Source: Pyxicephalus adspersus
Taxonomy: Eukaryota > Chordata > Amphibia > Anura > Pyxicephalidae
Assembly (NCBI RefSeq): GCF_032062135.1
Contig: NC_092860.1
Coordinates: 67,507,840-67,571,839, forward strand
DNA length: 64,000 bases
Direction: 5' to 3'
Part shown: positions 60,402-64,000 of the stretch, piece by piece
How positions within the stretch are numbered: the first letter of the stretch is position 1
Layout: each line of letters opens with the position of its first letter
Notes under the pieces: model-generated
Database searches by the model: none
What the model was told of the DNA's origin: nothing
Seen by the model: the letters and a program-made list of their open reading frames with translations, nothing else
Translations under genes and position numbers: made by a program

Positions 60402-60773
60402 CAGGTCAGCAAACTTTTTTGGCCACTACAAGGGTAGGCAGGAGGACACTAGGCCGGACTCTCTCTTGAGTCTGGCCCTAATGGCTCCGCCCCCCACCAG
60501 AAATGCCCCCTGAAGGAAGATCTCTCTCCTCCGCAATGCATACGGAGGAGAGGAAATGTTCCCTATTTACTCCAGCGGCGGAAGTGTTAATGCCGGCCAT
60601 GGTAAACAGGGAAGGGAGCCAAAACATGGAGGCTCAAGAGCTCCGGTAGTTTTTGTTCTGGCTCTGCCAGTTTGCCAGCCGGCATTAGGCCGGATTGGTC
60701 ATAGGGCGTTAGGCCAGAACAAACTACCAGCTAGGCCGTATCTGGCATAAAGGCCGGAGTTTGCCAACCTTTG
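60402..60773. mobile_element. hAT-type MITE with 8-bp target duplication
   Basis: A 372-bp element. Left end CAGGTCAGCAAACTTTTTTGG, inverted right end CAAAGGTTGGCAAACTCCGG. It is flanked by ACATGGTA (60,394-60,401) and ACATAGTA (60,774-60,781), an 8-bp duplication with one mismatch, as in hAT elements. The interior is GC-rich and holds repeated TAGGCCGGA/GCCGGCA words. No transposase is present. Confidence 0.88.
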
Positions 60774-60781
60774 ACATAGTA

Positions 60782-61639
60782 TATTCAGTTATAAAAGGAA
60801 TAAGCTAATAAAGTGACATGCTGGGCACTAATAAAAAGTAACTGCATGTATGAAAAATACCTGGTCTTTCCTAATACTTTACAAAAAGCTAAATATTTGT
60901 GAATTTCTTGTTTTATGTAATATTTAAAAAAATGCCATGTTGGACCTCTTACATAGAGAAAGTATTCAGATCTAACAGTTCCCAGAATACTATTAGTAAA
61001 CTGATCAAAAGACAGAAACATGTTTTCATTAAAACTTATTTTTAACTCTGTTAGTACCGTGAATGATTATTATAACTGAATAGCTGAATCTTTTGTTTGG
61101 TACAGTATTAGGTCATAACTTAGGTCTTACACATGTCATCCTAAATTGTCGCAGTGTTAGTTTCCTGCTTGTGACTTACTTTTCAATTCCATGTAACATG
61201 TTTTACAGGTGAATTCAATCTAAAAAAAAATTTCAGTTTTATAAAGGCATTCTTTCCAGAAGAAATCTACTTCTGTGTTTCAGTTTTTCTGTTGGTAACA
61301 TAGATAACGGTACTAAATACTGTCTTCTCCTGCTCTTATATAATTACTGTTCTTGAGTATCATGCTTTGAAATTGAGTTTTGAGCAGTCAGTGACATTTC
61401 TGGTAAAGATAAGGGTCATTAAAGGGGGACAAAGTAAATTTTTTTATGACCATTAAGTCTAAGGAGCTAAAAAGCAGTTCCGTAGCCCCACCATTAATTT
61501 ACACATAACATAATTGAATGTTGCAGTTTTTATTGTACTTCTCTAAAAGGGGTAAAAATGTTTGCTCTGAAACCTGGTAAAGCTGTGAAATAAATGCACA
61601 TTATTTTATTTATTCCAGTTTGAAGTATCTGCTAACACT
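60782..61639. other. No feature recognised
   Basis: AT-rich sequence with no coding frame, terminus or tail. Confidence 0.5.
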
Positions 61640-61965
61640 TCTGAAATAAAGAAAAACTAAACTCAAAAGTCCCCAAAAACAAAATATTAACTTACCTTAA
61701 ATCCCACAGGGCTGTCGACCGGCCTAGGGGTCTCTTCCATCGGGTCCCCCGTCGTCCTGGCATCCATCTTTGTGTCGGCACCCTGGGCGCCGCCATCTTC
61801 CCCTCTTCTTCCTGGTTCTTCTACCTACGTCACCCGACCAAGGCTGGAGATCAGGTGACGTAGGTTGGGAAAAAAATTGCCGATCCCACTGCGCATAAAT
61901 GAGATTGTCAATTTTTTTTACCCTTTTATGTAAAGTAAAAATTGTGAGATTAGGTACGCTTTAAG
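61640..61965. repeat. Dispersed repeat, copy 2, with a CRE-like inverted pair
   Basis: The second copy of the repeat at 57,880-58,330. It is better preserved in its GC-rich core. At 61,824-61,864 CCTACGTCACC and GGTGACGTAGG form an inverted pair separated by about 19 bases. Both arms contain TGACGTA/TACGTCA, close to a CRE half-site. It is non-coding and its class is unknown. Confidence 0.6.
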
Positions 61966-62499
61966 TTTTGAGCTGATCAAATGTTTATTGCACAATGCTG
62001 CTGCCAGTTCTTTACCAAACCTGGCCAATAACAGGCGAGTCACTTACTTACCTGTGGAAAATTTTAATACAGGAGGATACATTTAGACATTTTTGGCTTT
62101 TTTCAGATGGGCAGTAATATCTACTAATAATTTATAGTAATATCTGCATCTTACATACATTCGTACCATGAAGGACCCTGCAATTTTGTTAGTGGTAAAA
62201 TACTCATAATACTTTTTAATTATGTATACTTATTATTATGAGCAAAGTAATTTTAATGGAGCCCCTTGAAAAATTTTGTTAATGATTTTTATTTGTTCTT
62301 ATTATTGTTTACAATTTTAGTTCTCCTTCTCAATATGTTGAGTGTTAAAAAAAAACATGTTTCATTCTTTAACAGTAAAGTATATTCCTATGTATAATTA
62401 GTGGGCTATGTGACCTTATTTGGACAATTTTCTTTGGTGTGTGAATCAGTCAGTTCCAAGTTTAGCTTGCTATTTTAAATATGACCAGCAACTACAGTC
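61966..62499. other. No feature recognised
   Basis: AT-rich spacer without recognisable content. Confidence 0.5.
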
Positions 62500-63848
62500 T
62501 TGAAAAAAGTAAGTATATTTCAATTCTAAAGTTTTTTGTATGGATACCTAATAAAAAAATAATCTGGCCTATAGCAGGTCTTTAATTCAGGTAAATACAA
62601 CCTCAGATGAAAAACAACATATGACATATTACGCCATGTTGTATTTATTTAACAAAAAGTAAGTCAAATTACAACTTCCAATTAGGAGCAATTAGGAGGG
62701 TATGTAGCAGCCTTTTGCTGATAATCAAATGCACTGATTCACTGATCAACAGTAAATATGACCATGTTGATAAACACAAACATTTTGGAGGCTTGTGGGT
62801 CTAGAGCATTCAGGTGTGTGTTAAAACAATGTCAAGGAGGAAAGACAAGAGCAATGTTGCTGCTCATCAGCCTGGAAATATTCAATTTCATTTCCAATCA
62901 GTTTGTAGTCTATCATTTTACACAGAAAATATTCAAGACAGTTGCCAATCTTCCCAGGAGGGGACATCCCAGAAGATTCACCTCAGCCTGTTTAATGTTA
63001 AAGTTGTTTAATGTAGCATGTTTAATGGTAAAGTTCATGACAGCACATTTAGAAAAAGACTGCGCAAGTATGACTTGTTTGGAAAAATTGCCAACAGACA
63101 GCATCTTCTCTCAAAAAAGAACTTGGCAGCATAGCATGGTTTGCGTTTTGCAATTGTTGCAAAGGTTTGCAAAGTTGCTTGTGAACAAACCCCAATACTT
63201 ATGAAACATTGTCCTATGAACTGAATATGTTTGGCAATAATGCACAGTTCCATTTTTGGTGAAAACCAAGCACTGCATATCAGTACAAACACCTCATAGC
63301 TACCGTCAAGCACTGTGGTGTAGGCATGGTGATTTGAGCTTGTTTTGCGGTCAGAGGTCATAGGCACTTTGTAGTAATTGGGTAAAGTGAAATGTGAGGG
63401 CATCTGTAAAACAACTAAAGCTTGGTCGAATTTGGGTCATGAACAGGATAAAAAGCCCAAACAAGTCAGCAAACTTACAAAAGAATGTCTGAAAAAAAAA
63501 AAGAATCAAGGTGTTGCGCTGGTCACTCTCAAAACCAAAAATCGAAATGCTGTGGTGGGATTTTAAGAAGGCTGTGCATAAATAAATGCCCACAAGCTAA
63601 CTGAATTGAAACAATGTTGAAAAGAAAAGTGGGACACAATTCCTTCACAACAAAGAACTTCAAAACAAAGTCTTAAAAATAAAGTTATACAGAAAACATG
63701 TAATTCACTTTATTGTTGCTAAAGGTGGTTCTAAAAGCTACTGAATAATGGGGTGTACTTTTTTTCACACAATACTTCTTCAGTTTGGCTTCATCTTTGT
63801 TTAGTACAGAGTGAAACACAATGAAATCTGTTGTATGTTCTTTTACAC
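62500..63848 (+). mobile_element. Tc1-like transposon (same family as 32,227-34,880), right end interrupted
   Basis: The left end (AAGTAAGTATATTTCAATT, then ACAACCTCAGATGAAAAACA) is the terminal region of this family. The transposase starts at an ATG at 62,829 with MSRRKDKSNVAAHQPG and continues with TVANLPRRGHPRRFT-like sequence (about 62,937-62,985) and a second DNA-binding part. Later blocks match the family at the DNA level only. Frames change repeatedly and the catalytic domain is broken. The right terminal region stops at 63,848, where a TTAA repeat begins. Confidence 0.82.
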
Positions 63849-64000
63849 TTAACCTCCTAGCCGTTAAGCCCGACCTTCGTACGGGCAAAAAAAAATGGCT
63901 AGGATGGTTAACCCCGAGTTTTTTCACATCCTTACTTACCTGGTCCCGCTGTGCTCATCCAGCGTCGTGTTCGTGTTCCAGCGTCGTCCTCCGTCGATCG
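63849..64000. mobile_element. TTAA-anchored repeat, left end (piggyBac-like), cut by the window
   Basis: TTAA (63,849-63,852) is followed by CCTCCTAGCCGTTAAGCCCG, which resembles CCTCCTGGGCGTTACACTGA at 33,238. A short inverted pair, TAGCCGTTAAGC and GGCTAGGATGGTTAACC, lies near the start. The rest is CpG-rich and ends at the window edge. A piggyBac-type non-autonomous element is the best guess. Confidence 0.6.

Noticed and set aside
1..64000. tRNA, rRNA, snRNA genes, CRISPR arrays or bacterial operons
   Set aside because: No such structure was recognised on either strand; the repeat content shows eukaryotic nuclear DNA.

Overview
The window looks like vertebrate nuclear DNA, most likely from a frog or toad. 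The evidence is the mix of old mobile elements: L1/Tx1-type, CR1 and L2 LINEs, a DIRS-type tyrosine-recombinase retroelement, several Tc1-like and pogo-like elements, hAT and 3-bp-TSD MITEs, and L2-type tails ending in ATT/AAT runs. To my knowledge several of these repeats are common in anuran genomes, but the species is an inference. The sequence is AT-rich, has no operons, and no open reading frame is long enough to be an intact gene. I find no rRNA, tRNA, CRISPR array or bacterial feature. The window is probably intergenic or deep intronic.

Layout. 1-5.6 kb: an L1 ORF2 fragment (minus strand), then a decayed DIRS-like element (plus strand) broken up by a composite repeat that holds a 46-bp minisatellite. 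6.9-8.4 kb: a Tc1-like element preceded by the 3' end of a second copy. 11.5-13.1 kb: a foldback-like repeat, an AT microsatellite and a hAT-like end. 15.3-15.7 kb: a second Tc1-like family. 17.2-18.7 kb: the 3' half of a CR1 LINE (minus) split by a palindromic MITE. 19.7-20.9 kb: a MITE full of AACGATCG-type words, then G-poor and C-rich sequence. 23.2-23.4 kb: an L2-tailed repeat. 26.0-30.5 kb: a long L1/Tx1 relic (minus) with a perfect 21-bp hairpin inside. 32.2-34.9 kb: a Tc1-like element (minus) split by a 2-kb pogo-like element that itself contains a TTAA-anchored repeat. 35.2-35.6 kb: a short pogo/Tigger-like MITE. 40.3-41.3 kb: an L2 3' half. 43.2-46.2 kb: an L1 relic (plus). 47.5-48.0 kb: a CR1 5' part (minus). 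49.5-50.2 kb: two MITEs side by side. 55.6-56.4 kb: an L1 3' end. 60.4-60.8 kb: a hAT MITE with an 8-bp duplication. 62.5-64.0 kb: a Tc1-like relic whose right end is interrupted by a TTAA repeat that runs off the window.

The only host-gene candidate is an exon-like reading frame on the minus strand near 56.48-56.67 kb. It has a strong splice-donor match, and a broken partial copy lies 3.7 kb away at 60.21-60.34 kb. I do not recognise its product. The stretches near 31.2-32.2, 37.0-37.7 and 53.1-53.4 kb carry no repeat I can identify and could hold non-coding regulatory sequence. Nothing here amounts to a new multi-gene system. The informative parts are the nested insertions, the readable target-site duplications and the duplicated exon-like segment.
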